A stretch of DNA of 64,000 nt from JAGNZR01 sp051656905 (GTDB lineage Bacteria > Fusobacteriota > Fusobacteriia > Fusobacteriales > Fusobacteriaceae). Where the stretch lies: the NCBI GenBank assembly GCA_051656905.1, contig JBOFJQ010000002.1, positions 12,350-76,349 of the forward strand, in the 5' to 3' direction. The position numbers were made by a program, and so were the translations under genes. Below, one piece after another: positions 1 to 9,119 of this stretch; position 1 is the stretch's first letter; every line of letters starts with the position of its first letter. Under the pieces are notes generated by a model, which worked only from the letters and a program-made list of their open reading frames with translations, did no database searches and was not told the DNA's origin.

Positions 1-844
1 TTTGAAAACCTACTAAATTATATAATTTTCCCTCTTTATCATCTTGCCTTAATTGTACAACAGCATGATCCCATCTATCTGTTTTTGGATTTGTTAATCC
101 TTTAGGTTTTAATGGTCCAAATAGTAAAGTTCTCTCTCCACGCTGTGCAATTCTTTCTACAGGCATGCATGCTTCAAATAATTTTTCCTCTTCAAATTGC
201 TTTAATGGAGCTCTTTCAGCAGTTATTAAAGCATTGTAGAATCTTTTATACTCCTCTTCATTCATTGGACAGTTTATATATTCTCCGTCCCCTTTATCAT
301 ATCTAGACTGATAGTAAACTTTATCTTGATCTATTGATTCTAAAGTTACTATAGGAGCTGCTGCATCATAAAAATAAAGATATTCGCTATTAGTTAGTTT
401 TGCAATCTCCTTTGATAAACTTTCTGAAGTTAATGGCCCAGAAGCTATTAATACAATTTTATCCTTAGGTATCTCTTTTAACTCTTCTCTTATAATCTCT
501 ATATTTTCATTTTCTTCTAAAGCTTTAGTTATAGTTTCTGAGAATCCCTCTCTATCCACTGCTAATGCCTGACCTGCAGGTACTTTATGAGCATCTGCAA
601 TCTCAACAAGTTTAGAACCTAATCTTCTTAACTCTTCTTTCATAAGTCCAGAGGCATTTCCTAAGTGATCTCCTCCTAGTGAGTTACTACATACTAGCTC
701 TCCTAATTTATCAGTTTTATGAGCTTCTGTAGATACTTGTGGTCTCATTTCGTAAAGCTTAACTTTTATTCCTCTTTTTGCTAATTGAAAAGCTGCCTCA
801 CTTCCTGCTAACCCTCCACCAATTACTATAACTTCTCTATTCAT
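1..844 (-). CDS. trmFO: TrmFO, folate-dependent tRNA m5U54 methyltransferase (3' end cut off by window)
   Basis: FAD- and methylene-THF-dependent enzyme that makes 5-methyluridine 54 in the T-loop of tRNA. The ATG at 844 has AGGAAAGG upstream. The protein opens with the dinucleotide-binding motif VIVIGGGLAGSEAA, followed by the family segments LYEMRPQ and ELVCSNSLGG with its conserved Cys. About 281 N-terminal codons are present; the C-terminal third or so lies outside the window. It follows topA by 37 bases on the same strand, and dprA-topA-trmFO is a conserved order in several phyla, so it is probably co-transcribed. Identity is secure; only the missing end is unknown. Confidence 0.95.
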   Translation of the reverse strand, partial: MNREVIVIGGGLAGSEAAFQLAKRGIKVKLYEMRPQVSTEAHKTDKLGELVCSNSLGGDHLGNASGLMKEELRRLGSKLVEIADAHKVPAGQALAVDREGFSETITKALEENENIEIIREELKEIPKDKIVLIASGPLTSESLSKEIAKLTNSEYLYFYDAAAPIVTLESIDQDKVYYQSRYDKGDGEYINCPMNEEEYKRFYNALITAERAPLKQFEEEKLFEACMPVERIAQRGERTLLFGPLKPKGLTNPKTDRWDHAVVQLRQDDKEGKLYNLVGFQ

Positions 845-881
845 TTATACCTTTCCTTTCTTATCAATTATTTATTTTCAT

Positions 882-3353
882 TTATTTTTTTGTAGTTTTT
901 TTAGTTGTTTTCTTTGCTTCAACTTTTTTCTCTACATCTTTCTTTTCTACAGATTTTTTAGTCCCAGATTTTTTTTCTGTTACCTTTTTTTCAGCTGTAG
1001 TTTTTTCAGTTACAGTTTTCTCTGCTGTAGCTTTCTTTTTAGTTGTAGTTTTTTTCTTTTTTTCGATATCCTCATCTTTTTCTTCAATTATTCTATTATT
1101 TTTATCTAATTTTTTTATATTATTACATTTAGGATATCCTGTACAACTTAAGAATTTACCCCATCTACCTCTATTAACTTTAAATGGTTTACCACACTTT
1201 TCACAAGTTCCTGCCATACTTAAAATATGATTTTCTTCATCTTTGATCTTTTTAAGTTCCTCTGCAAAGCAATATTTCCCATCTTCAATTTTAATAGTTT
1301 CTTCTATTAACATCTTTTTTATAGAACCTGGAAGAGATATTCTAACTTCATCCTCTTTAAAGTTTTCACTTTCAAGATAGCTTCCAAAACGCCCTACTTT
1401 TAATAAACATTTTGCTCCTGCATCAGTAACTACATCTGTAGGAACTCCAATTTTACCTTTTTCTCTCTCTTCTACTTGCTCTTTTACAAATATTTTTCCT
1501 GATTCTATATCTTCTTTTGGAATGTTTATTCCTCTAAGATTTACATTTTCTTTGCAACCTTCGACTTCACATGTAAGATATTTACCAAAAATACCTGTTT
1601 TCATAAGCATAAAATTATCAGAACATTTACATTTTACATCACTTACGACTAATCTTTCTTTTATCTCTTTTATCTTTTCGCTATATTTTTCAATATTTTG
1701 CTCTAGCTCAGAATAAAACTCTTTTAGTACATCTGTCCACTCTAAATTTCCTTCAGCTATTTCATCAAGCTCAGCTTCAAAGTGAGCTGTAAATTTTATA
1801 TTCATAATTCTTTTAAAGTTTTTTTCTAATTCATTTTTTATTTCATATCCTAATTCAGTAGGTATAAAACTTTTTCCTTCTATATTTACATACTCTCTCT
1901 TTTTTAAAGTTTCTACAATAGAGGCATAAGTAGAAGGTCTTCCAATCCCTTCTTGTTCTAATCTTTTTACTAAAGAAGATTCTGTTAATCTAGAAGGAGC
2001 TTTAGTCCACTCCTCTTTAATATCCATTCCATCGAGAATTTTCTCATCTCCAACTTTTATCTCTGGAAAATCACCCATTGATAATTCATCATCCTCTTTA
2101 AATATCTTATAATAACCATCGAAAAGTACTTTATGTACACTTCCTCTAAAGTCAAACTTATCATAAGAAACAACTATTTCAAATTGCTCATATCTCATAT
2201 TAGCCATCTGTGATATTAAGAATCTATCCCATATAAGTTTATATAGCTTATATTGATCATTATCTAAGTATTTTTTTATACTATCTGGTTCATAATTAAT
2301 CTCTGTTGGTCTTATTGCTTCGTGTGCATCTTGAATTTTTTTATCTTTTGGATCTTTTTTAGCTTCTCTTACTTCACCTATGTAGTTTTCACCAAATTTG
2401 CTTGTAATATATTTTTTAGTCATTTCCACAGCATCATTAGATACTCTTAGGGAATCTGTTCTCATATATGTAATTAAACCTTTTTGCTCTCCATGAATCT
2501 CTAATCCCTCATATAAACCTTGAGCTACTCTCATTGTTTTTGAAGCAGAGAATCCTAAATATGAAGATGATAATTGCTGTAATGTACTTGTTTTTAAAGG
2601 ATTAGGTGGAGTTTTTTTTCTACTAGTTACATTTGCTTTAGTAACTTTAAAAATTTCATCTTTTTTTATGGCTCTCAATTCTTCTACTATTGCCTCATCC
2701 ATTAAAGGATCATGCTTCTTCCCATCTATTCTACTTAAAACTAATTTTAAGTTTTCTTTAAACAATCCATTTACATTCCAATATTTCTCAGGAATAAAAG
2801 CTCTTATTTCATCTTCTAAATCGCAAATCATTTTAAGTGCTACAGATTGAACTCTTCCAGCACTTGTTTTTTCTGAAACTGTTGTCCATAATAATGGAGA
2901 TATTTTATACCCTACTATTCTATCTAAAATTCTTCTAGCTTGTTGCGCATTTACCATTTTCATATCTAACTTTCTTACATGAGTAAGTGAGTCTGTTATG
3001 GCAGATTCTGTTATTTCATTAAACTCTATTCTATTAAGTTCATTTTCATCTAATTTTAATGTTTTAGCTATGTGCCAAGCAATAGCTTCTCCTTCCCTAT
3101 CCGGGTCGGAAGCTAGATATACTTTCTGTGCTTTTTTTGCTAAATCTTTTAAAGTTGCAACTAATTCTTTTTTATCCTTTACTATTGAATAATTAGGTTT
3201 AAAATTCTCTTCAATTTTTACTCCTAATGTTGTTTTAGGTAAGTCTCTTACATGACCGTAAGAAGCTACTACACGAAAGGAATCTCCTAATATTTTTTCG
3301 ATTGTCTTTGCTTTTGCTGGTGACTCCACAATAACTAAATTCTTTTTCGACAA
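882..3353 (-). CDS. topA: DNA topoisomerase I (type IA)
   Basis: Relaxes negative supercoils by single-strand passage. Visible are the Toprim start LVIVESPAKAKTIEKIL, the acidic DPDREGEA motif, the catalytic Tyr in GLITYMRTDSLR and C-terminal zinc-ribbon modules, the last with CEKCGKPF and CTGYPKC. The tail of about 55 residues is almost only Lys, Thr, Glu, Ala and Val, like the basic tails of some other TopA proteins. I prefer the TTG at 3353: it gives the usual family N-terminus (M)SKKNLVIVESP and sits 6 bases after GAGGTG. A GTG at 3362 is in frame but is itself part of that Shine-Dalgarno. It lies between dprA and trmFO. Confidence 0.95.
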   Translation of the reverse strand: MSKKNLVIVESPAKAKTIEKILGDSFRVVASYGHVRDLPKTTLGVKIEENFKPNYSIVKDKKELVATLKDLAKKAQKVYLASDPDREGEAIAWHIAKTLKLDENELNRIEFNEITESAITDSLTHVRKLDMKMVNAQQARRILDRIVGYKISPLLWTTVSEKTSAGRVQSVALKMICDLEDEIRAFIPEKYWNVNGLFKENLKLVLSRIDGKKHDPLMDEAIVEELRAIKKDEIFKVTKANVTSRKKTPPNPLKTSTLQQLSSSYLGFSASKTMRVAQGLYEGLEIHGEQKGLITYMRTDSLRVSNDAVEMTKKYITSKFGENYIGEVREAKKDPKDKKIQDAHEAIRPTEINYEPDSIKKYLDNDQYKLYKLIWDRFLISQMANMRYEQFEIVVSYDKFDFRGSVHKVLFDGYYKIFKEDDELSMGDFPEIKVGDEKILDGMDIKEEWTKAPSRLTESSLVKRLEQEGIGRPSTYASIVETLKKREYVNIEGKSFIPTELGYEIKNELEKNFKRIMNIKFTAHFEAELDEIAEGNLEWTDVLKEFYSELEQNIEKYSEKIKEIKERLVVSDVKCKCSDNFMLMKTGIFGKYLTCEVEGCKENVNLRGINIPKEDIESGKIFVKEQVEEREKGKIGVPTDVVTDAGAKCLLKVGRFGSYLESENFKEDEVRISLPGSIKKMLIEETIKIEDGKYCFAEELKKIKDEENHILSMAGTCEKCGKPFKVNRGRWGKFLSCTGYPKCNNIKKLDKNNRIIEEKDEDIEKKKKTTTKKKATAEKTVTEKTTAEKKVTEKKSGTKKSVEKKDVEKKVEAKKTTKKTTKK

Positions 3354-3383
3354 TATTTTCACCTCACAAATATTTTTTTATAT

Positions 3384-4448
3384 TTATTTTTTTTTCATAT
3401 AACATCCGCCTAAAGTTGCAACAACTAAACCTTTTATTTCTAAATCTACTAATGTTGCTAAGACTTCTGATGTTTTTCCTTTAACTTCAATTAAAATTTC
3501 ATCCAAAGATTTGTTAGTATTTAGCGTTTCATACACTTCTTTTTCTAACTTACTTAACTCTAATTTACTTTTTTTATTTAAAACACTTATCTTTATTCCA
3601 TACTCTTCTAATATATCCTCTACTTTTACCACTAATTTTGCCTGGCTATTTTTTATTAAATCATTACATCCTTGAGAAAAATCTGAAAATATCTCTCCAG
3701 GAACAGCGAAAACATCCTTTCCCTCTTCCACTGCAATACTTGCAGTTATTAAACTTCCACCCTTTTTTTTACTTTCCACAACTAAAATTCCATTGCTTAT
3801 TCCAGCTATTATTCTATTTCTCATTGGAAAATGATATTGTTGAGGTTGAGTCCCTAAAGGATATTCAGATATTAATAGCCCCTCTTTTGCTATTTCTTCC
3901 CATAAGCTTCTATTTTCTTTAGGATAAATAACATCTAGACCGCTGCCTACTATAGCTATTGTCTTTCCTTTCTCTAACAAAGTTTTTTTATGACAAATTG
4001 TGTCAATTCCTAAAGCTAATCCGCTTACAGTAACTATTCCTGCTTCAACTAGTCCCAATGTGAATTTTTCACAAGCAACTCTCCCATAGCAAGTAGCATT
4101 TCTTGTTCCTACAACACCTATTATAAACTCTTTTAATAATTCTATATTTCCTTTATAGTACAAAAAAAGTGGTGGTGTCCCTATATTTTTTAGACTTTCT
4201 GGATACTCTTCATCTTGTATAAATAATACTTTTACTTTATTTTCTTCTAACTTCTTTTGTTCTAGCTCTAAATCAATTTGTTCTGATGACATTATTTTAT
4301 CTATAATTTCATCATTAAAATTAAGATATAATGTAAACTGTTCTCTAGTTAAAGTAAAAATCTCACTATAAGTTTTAGTTACACCTAAAAGAATCCTAAT
4401 ATTTGAATCACTTAGACCTTTTACCTTTAACTTGTACCATTCATTCAT
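3384..4448 (-). CDS. dprA: DNA-processing protein DprA (Smf)
   Basis: Binds incoming single-stranded DNA and loads RecA in natural transformation; widely conserved even in species not known to be competent. The central Rossmann-like domain shows VGTRNATCYG, SGLALGIDT, IVGSGLDVIYP, HFPMRNRIIAG and KKGGSLITA. The C-terminus resembles the winged-helix DML1 domain. Length 354 aa is normal. The ATG at 4448 is preceded by GGGAGG. It stands between the small TPR gene and topA, all on the minus strand, so it probably belongs to the xseA-to-trmFO transcript. Confidence 0.94.
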   Translation of the reverse strand: MNEWYKLKVKGLSDSNIRILLGVTKTYSEIFTLTREQFTLYLNFNDEIIDKIMSSEQIDLELEQKKLEENKVKVLFIQDEEYPESLKNIGTPPLFLYYKGNIELLKEFIIGVVGTRNATCYGRVACEKFTLGLVEAGIVTVSGLALGIDTICHKKTLLEKGKTIAIVGSGLDVIYPKENRSLWEEIAKEGLLISEYPLGTQPQQYHFPMRNRIIAGISNGILVVESKKKGGSLITASIAVEEGKDVFAVPGEIFSDFSQGCNDLIKNSQAKLVVKVEDILEEYGIKISVLNKKSKLELSKLEKEVYETLNTNKSLDEILIEVKGKTSEVLATLVDLEIKGLVVATLGGCYMKKK

Positions 4449-4489
4449 AAATACGTACCTCCCTATAGCAGAGAACAGTTTATTTAATT

Positions 4490-5071
4490 TTATCTTTTAT
4501 AAGCTCTAACTAATAACTTCTTAATAAGGGCTGACTCAGGGTAGAATTTATTACCCTCCTCTAAAATCTCTTTAGCTTCTCCATCTCTTCCAAGTAAAAT
4601 ATATAAATCTCCTAATCCAGAATAGCTATACTCGCTCTTCCCTATTTTCAAAGCCTCTTTAAAATCTTCTATTGCCTTATTATACTCCTCTAAGCCTCTA
4701 TAAGCTAGAGCTCTTCCAAAATAAGCCTCATATAAATATGCATTTTTTTCTATTAATTTAGAATAATTTTTTACAGATTCATCATAATCACCTAAAAGTC
4801 TAGCACATGTTGCTGCTCCCATTATATTATCTGAAGTGATTGCCCCCTTTTTAAAAGCTCTGTTAGCTTCTTCTACTTTCCCTATTTTAAAAAGCTCATC
4901 CCCAATTCTAAATAATTGACTAGGATCACTTGTTGAAGATACTTGTGATTTTAAACTATCCTCTCTTGCCTCTCTAGATCTATAATCTATAGGAGTCATC
5001 GCCCCGAAGGCTATTGTACTCCCAATAAGTAAACTAATACATACTAATAATATTTTAGTCTTTAACTTCAT
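4490..5071 (-). CDS. Exported tetratricopeptide-repeat protein
   Basis: A 193-aa protein with an N-terminal signal peptide (Lys-rich start, hydrophobic core about residues 7-22, likely cleavage near AFGA). The rest is helical with about three TPR-like units, the clearest being EAYFGRALAYRGLEEYNKAI and YSYSGLGDLYILLGRDGEA. No lipobox Cys follows the hydrophobic core, so it is probably periplasmic. Its start overlaps the 3' end of xseA by 17 bases, which implies translational coupling. TPR proteins scaffold protein contacts; no specific partner can be read from the sequence. Confidence 0.8.
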   Translation of the reverse strand: MKLKTKILLVCISLLIGSTIAFGAMTPIDYRSREAREDSLKSQVSSTSDPSQLFRIGDELFKIGKVEEANRAFKKGAITSDNIMGAATCARLLGDYDESVKNYSKLIEKNAYLYEAYFGRALAYRGLEEYNKAIEDFKEALKIGKSEYSYSGLGDLYILLGRDGEAKEILEEGNKFYPESALIKKLLVRAYKR

Positions 5072-6272
5072 TTTCTTTCAGCTCCTCTACTATACTATAT
5101 ATAACACCATTTTTTATCTGAGTTTTTATTTTATCTCCTTTCTTTAAAGCAGATACATCCTTTAGAATCTCATCATTAATACTTGTTATTGAATATCCTT
5201 TCTTCAATATTTGAATAGGGTTTTTATTATAAATACTCTCTATCTTCAAATTAAGTTGAGATTCTTTTTCTAAAAGAATGTTTTTAATTCTATTGTTTAA
5301 AATTTCTTCTTTCAAAACTAATTGATGTGATAATTTGCACAGCTCTTTATAAAAACTTTTTAAATAATAGTTTCCTTTTAATTCTTTTAACTCTTTTTCT
5401 GCACTTTGAATTTTAGAACTTATTATTTTTTTTATAAACCTTACTCTTCCATTTATATTTTCCTGTAACTCTCTTCTTTCTGGGACACACATCTCAATCG
5501 CCTGAGTTGGTGTTGCTGCTCTAGCATCCGCTGTTAAATCCGATAAAAGATGGTCAACTTCGTGACCTACTGCTGAAATTATAGGTTTTTTTGAATTAAA
5601 GAATGCCATAGCTACTTCTCTTTCATTAAAACACCATAAATCTTCAATACTTCCTCCACCTCTTCCAGCTATGATTAAATCTATCTCAGGAATTAAGTTT
5701 AAAACTTCTATCCCTTTTACAATTTCCTCTTTTGCTCCTATACCTTGAACTTTAGAAGGAAATACATATATATTTATTCTAGGATCTCTTTTTTTAGCTG
5801 TTTTTATTATGTCTTGAAGTGCAGCTCCTGTAAACGCTGTTACTACTCCTATATTTTTAGGATATTTAGGCAATTTTTGTTTATATTCTTCAGAAAAATA
5901 ACCTTTTTCTTCTAACTCTTTTCTTAATTTAGCAAGTTCTAAGAATTTTTCACCTAACTTATCTAATTTCTCTATATGTCTTACAAGGATTTGTACCTCT
6001 CCTCTATTTTCATATACACCTAAATCACAGAATATTTTTACTTGATCCCCTTCTTTTAAATCTTCTGGTATCTGTTTATATTTATAATTAAAAGCAGCAC
6101 ATTTAATTTGAGAATTTTTATCCTTCAAATTAAAATAAAGATGACCGCTCTTATAGTAAGAAACTGTAGACATTTCTCCCTTTAAAAAAAAATTAGAAAA
6201 CCGAGCATTATTTTCTATGTACTCTTTTAACTCTTTATTGAATTCCGTTACCGAATAAATATTTTCTTTCAA
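5055..6272 (-). CDS. xseA: Exodeoxyribonuclease VII large subunit
   Basis: Large subunit of ExoVII, a single-strand exonuclease. The OB-fold N-terminal domain begins YSVTEFNKELKEYIE and contains GEMSTVSYYKSGHLYF. The catalytic domain shows GVVTAFTGAALQDI, IIAGRGGGSIEDLW and AVGHEVDHLLSDLTADARA. The reading frame is open to 6356, but the TTG at 6272 follows AAGGAGG by 6 bases and starts right before the family N-terminus, giving 405 aa; the extra 28 codons look like read-through. No xseB was recognised nearby. The 3' end overlaps the TPR gene. Confidence 0.93.
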   Translation of the reverse strand: MKENIYSVTEFNKELKEYIENNARFSNFFLKGEMSTVSYYKSGHLYFNLKDKNSQIKCAAFNYKYKQIPEDLKEGDQVKIFCDLGVYENRGEVQILVRHIEKLDKLGEKFLELAKLRKELEEKGYFSEEYKQKLPKYPKNIGVVTAFTGAALQDIIKTAKKRDPRINIYVFPSKVQGIGAKEEIVKGIEVLNLIPEIDLIIAGRGGGSIEDLWCFNEREVAMAFFNSKKPIISAVGHEVDHLLSDLTADARAATPTQAIEMCVPERRELQENINGRVRFIKKIISSKIQSAEKELKELKGNYYLKSFYKELCKLSHQLVLKEEILNNRIKNILLEKESQLNLKIESIYNKNPIQILKKGYSITSINDEILKDVSALKKGDKIKTQIKNGVIYSIVEELKENEVKD

Positions 6273-6401
6273 TAATGTCCTCCTTCTCTCTAATTTAGCA
6301 AATATTTCCGCTATGATAGCATATACACTATATACTATTATCCCCATTTCTTGCAACTTTTATATTTTTTCTAATTCTATTTTACTTTATTTTACCACAC
6401 T

Positions 6402-8384
6402 TTAAAAATCTAGCATTATTAATTTTAATTTATTCATCTCATCTCTTTGTTTTATTGCATCTTCGAAATTAAGTTCTTCTGCTAATTTTTCTATTTTTTT
6501 CTTTAATCTTTCTATCTCTTTCTCTATCTCTTTTTTTGATTCATATTTTTTACCTTTTTTATTTTCAATAGAAATATCAGGAATTCCATAATCTAAATTA
6601 AGTAATTCCTCTCCAAGCTCTCTTATAATACTCTTAGGATCTATACCATTATATTCATTATATTCTCTTTGTTTTTTACGTCTTCTATCTGTTTCTTCTA
6701 TTGCTATTCTCATGGAATCAGTTACAATATCTCCATAAAGTATAACTCTTCCTTCTACATTTCTGGCTGCTCTTCCTATTGTTTGGATAAGAGATCTCTT
6801 ACTTCTTAAAAAACCTTCTTTATCTGCTTCTAGTATAGCAACTAATCCTACCTCTGGAATATCTAACCCCTCTCTTAAAAGGTTTATTCCTACCAATACA
6901 TCAAACTCACCTTTTCTTAAAGAACGAATTATACTAACCCTTTCAATCGTATCAATTTCCGAGTGCATGTATCTTACTTTTACTCCTAAATTTGCATAAT
7001 ATTCAGTTAGCTCTTCCGCCATTTTTTTAGTAAGTGTTGTAACTAAAATTTTATTCTTTTTCTCTATCTCAATATATATCTCTTGCAACAAATCATCTAC
7101 TTGATTTTTACTTTTCTTTATCTCAATTTCAGGATCGACAATTCCCGTTGGTCTTATAAGTTGATCTGCTATATTTCCTTTAGAGTTTTCAATCTCAAAA
7201 TCCCCTGGAGTTGCTGATACAAAAATAGTTTGATTAGTTAGCATTCTAAACTCTTCAAACCTTAAAGGTCTATTATCCAAAGCTGATTTTAATCTAAAAC
7301 CATTATCTACTAAATTAGTTTTTCTTGCTCTATCTCCATTATACATCCCTCTTATTTGTGGAATAGTAACATGAGACTCATCTATATATACTATAAAATC
7401 CTCTGGAAAATAATCTAATAAAGTTTCAGGAGTTGAACCTGGTGGTCTTCCTGTTAAATATCTAGAATAATTCTCTATCCCTTTACAATGACCTATCTCT
7501 CTTATCATCTCTATGTCATACTGAGTTCTCTGTTTTAATCTTTGAGCTTCTAAAAGTTTTCCTTTCTCTTCAAACTCTTTTACTTCTTGAATCATATCAT
7601 TTTTAACTTCATCTGCAACTCTATCTAAAGAGTCTTCAGCCGTTAAATAGTGTGTAGCAGGATAGATAATTACTCTCTCTAATTTCTTATTTATCTTTTG
7701 ACCTGTTAAAGTATTTATTTCTGAAATAGATTCTAAATCATCATCAAAAAATTCCATTCTATATGCAGTTTCCATATACGATGGATAAATATCTATTACA
7801 TCTCCCTTTATTCTAAAACGTCCTCTTTGAAAATCTATATCATTTCTTTCATACCTTATATTAATAAGTTTTTCTATAATTTTTTTTCTTGATATTCCAG
7901 TTTTTAAATCAATAGGTATTGTATTATTTCTATAAATCTCAGGTGATCCCAATCCATAAATTGCAGATACAGATGCAACTATTATTACATCTCTTCTGTG
8001 AATAAGGGCTGCTGTAGCAGCATTTCTTAATTTATCTATCTCTTCATTTATAGCTGAGTCTTTTTCTATATAAGTATCTGTTGAGGGGATATATGCTTCT
8101 GGTTGATAGTAATCATAATATGAAACAAAATACTCTACTGCATTTTCAGGAAAGAAATTCTTATACTCTTGATATAACTGAGCTGCAAGAGTTTTATTAG
8201 GAGCTAGAATTAAAGCTGGTCTCCCTGTTTTTTCGATTACATTTGCCACTGTAAAAGTTTTTCCAGATCCAGTTACTCCTAATAAAGTCTGATCTCTTAC
8301 TCCTTTTTCTATATTTGACAACAATTTTTTTATCGCTTCTGGTTGATCTCCAGTTGGTTTATATTTCGATTTTAACTTAAACAT
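6402..8384 (-). CDS. uvrB: UvrABC system protein B
   Basis: Damage-verification helicase-like subunit of nucleotide excision repair. Helicase motifs include Walker A GVTGSGKTF near residue 40 and DESHVTIPQ. The damage-probing hairpin region is YYDYYQPEAYIPSTDTYIEK. Domain 2 and helicase motifs V/VI are present (LREGLDIPEVGL, QTIGRAARN), and a C-terminal UVR domain ends the protein (ELNFEDAIKQRDEM). Length 660 aa is standard. The ATG at 8384 follows GAGGAG. An intrinsic terminator lies just upstream, so it either has its own promoter in the short gap or relies on read-through. Confidence 0.97.
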   Translation of the reverse strand: MFKLKSKYKPTGDQPEAIKKLLSNIEKGVRDQTLLGVTGSGKTFTVANVIEKTGRPALILAPNKTLAAQLYQEYKNFFPENAVEYFVSYYDYYQPEAYIPSTDTYIEKDSAINEEIDKLRNAATAALIHRRDVIIVASVSAIYGLGSPEIYRNNTIPIDLKTGISRKKIIEKLINIRYERNDIDFQRGRFRIKGDVIDIYPSYMETAYRMEFFDDDLESISEINTLTGQKINKKLERVIIYPATHYLTAEDSLDRVADEVKNDMIQEVKEFEEKGKLLEAQRLKQRTQYDIEMIREIGHCKGIENYSRYLTGRPPGSTPETLLDYFPEDFIVYIDESHVTIPQIRGMYNGDRARKTNLVDNGFRLKSALDNRPLRFEEFRMLTNQTIFVSATPGDFEIENSKGNIADQLIRPTGIVDPEIEIKKSKNQVDDLLQEIYIEIEKKNKILVTTLTKKMAEELTEYYANLGVKVRYMHSEIDTIERVSIIRSLRKGEFDVLVGINLLREGLDIPEVGLVAILEADKEGFLRSKRSLIQTIGRAARNVEGRVILYGDIVTDSMRIAIEETDRRRKKQREYNEYNGIDPKSIIRELGEELLNLDYGIPDISIENKKGKKYESKKEIEKEIERLKKKIEKLAEELNFEDAIKQRDEMNKLKLIMLDF

Positions 8385-8413
8385 ATTTCAACTCCTCAAA
8401 GCTCTTTCAAGAT

Positions 8414-8443
8414 AAAAAAAGGGTGCTTCAATCACCCTTTTTT
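8414..8443 (-). terminator. Intrinsic terminator after trmN6
   Basis: AAAAAAAGGGTG and its complement flank a 7-base loop (CTTCAAT), with A- and T-runs on the two sides, so it can work in both directions. It lies directly after the trmN6 stop and before uvrB. Confidence 0.8.
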
Positions 8444-8446
8444 ACT

Positions 8447-9115
8447 CTAAAATTCCGATATATACTTAGGTTCTTGAACTTCTAATATTTTCTTTATCCC
8501 TTTATTAGCTTTTATTAAAACTAAATTAGATTTTTCACCTTGTTTATGATAAACAAATTGAATTTTTTCTATATTAAAATCATACTTTGCAAGGGTTGTT
8601 ATAATCTCTTGCAAACGATGTGTTCTGTGAACCATATAAAATTTTCCAATGGGTTTTAACAATCTTTTTGCATGTTTTACTAAGTCATCTAAATCTAAGG
8701 TAACTTCATGTCTTGATATTAATCTCCCTAAATTATCATTTTTCTTTTTTCCATCAACAACCATATATGGTGGATTCGAAAATACTACATCATAACTATT
8801 CCCAACATTATAATTTTTTACATCTATATTTATAGCTTCTATCATATCTGCACAGTTATTCAGTGTGATATTTTTTTGTATTAATTGATACATTTTTTCT
8901 TGTAACTCTAAAGCTACAATTTTAGAGTTTTCAACTTTATCTTTAACTAGCAATAAAATTGGTATTATCCCTGTACCACTACCTATTTCTAAAGCTTTTT
9001 CTTTTTTTATTTTATCTATAAAATCAGCAAGTAAAACAGCATCTACAGAGAATTTAAACTCCTCTTCATATTGATATATATTATATCCTTTTTCTAATTC
9101 TGTTATACTCTCCAC
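8447..9115 (-). CDS. trmN6: TrmN6-like SAM-dependent methyltransferase (YfiC/YabB family)
   Basis: Class I methyltransferase of the family that N6-methylates A37 of tRNA-Val1 in E. coli. It has the SAM-binding LEIGSGTGIIPILL near residue 40 and the amino-methylase motif SNPPYMVVDGK near 113, followed by the family block RLISRHEVTLDLDDLV. Translation starts at a GTG (9115) 7 bases after AAGGAG, a Shine-Dalgarno that overlaps the end of ricT; the two genes are separated by 4 bases. The ricT-trmN6 pair mirrors yaaT-yabB of Bacillus. The tRNA substrate is inferred from the family. Confidence 0.85.
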   Translation of the reverse strand: MESITELEKGYNIYQYEEEFKFSVDAVLLADFIDKIKKEKALEIGSGTGIIPILLLVKDKVENSKIVALELQEKMYQLIQKNITLNNCADMIEAINIDVKNYNVGNSYDVVFSNPPYMVVDGKKKNDNLGRLISRHEVTLDLDDLVKHAKRLLKPIGKFYMVHRTHRLQEIITTLAKYDFNIEKIQFVYHKQGEKSNLVLIKANKGIKKILEVQEPKYISEF

Positions 9116-9119
9116 TAAT

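Noticed and set aside
112..306. Plus-strand frame inside trmFO
   Set aside because: Antisense shadow; the minus strand encodes conserved TrmFO sequence here. The same holds for the other frames antisense to topA, dprA, radC, cobT, nrdJ, pst and yifB.
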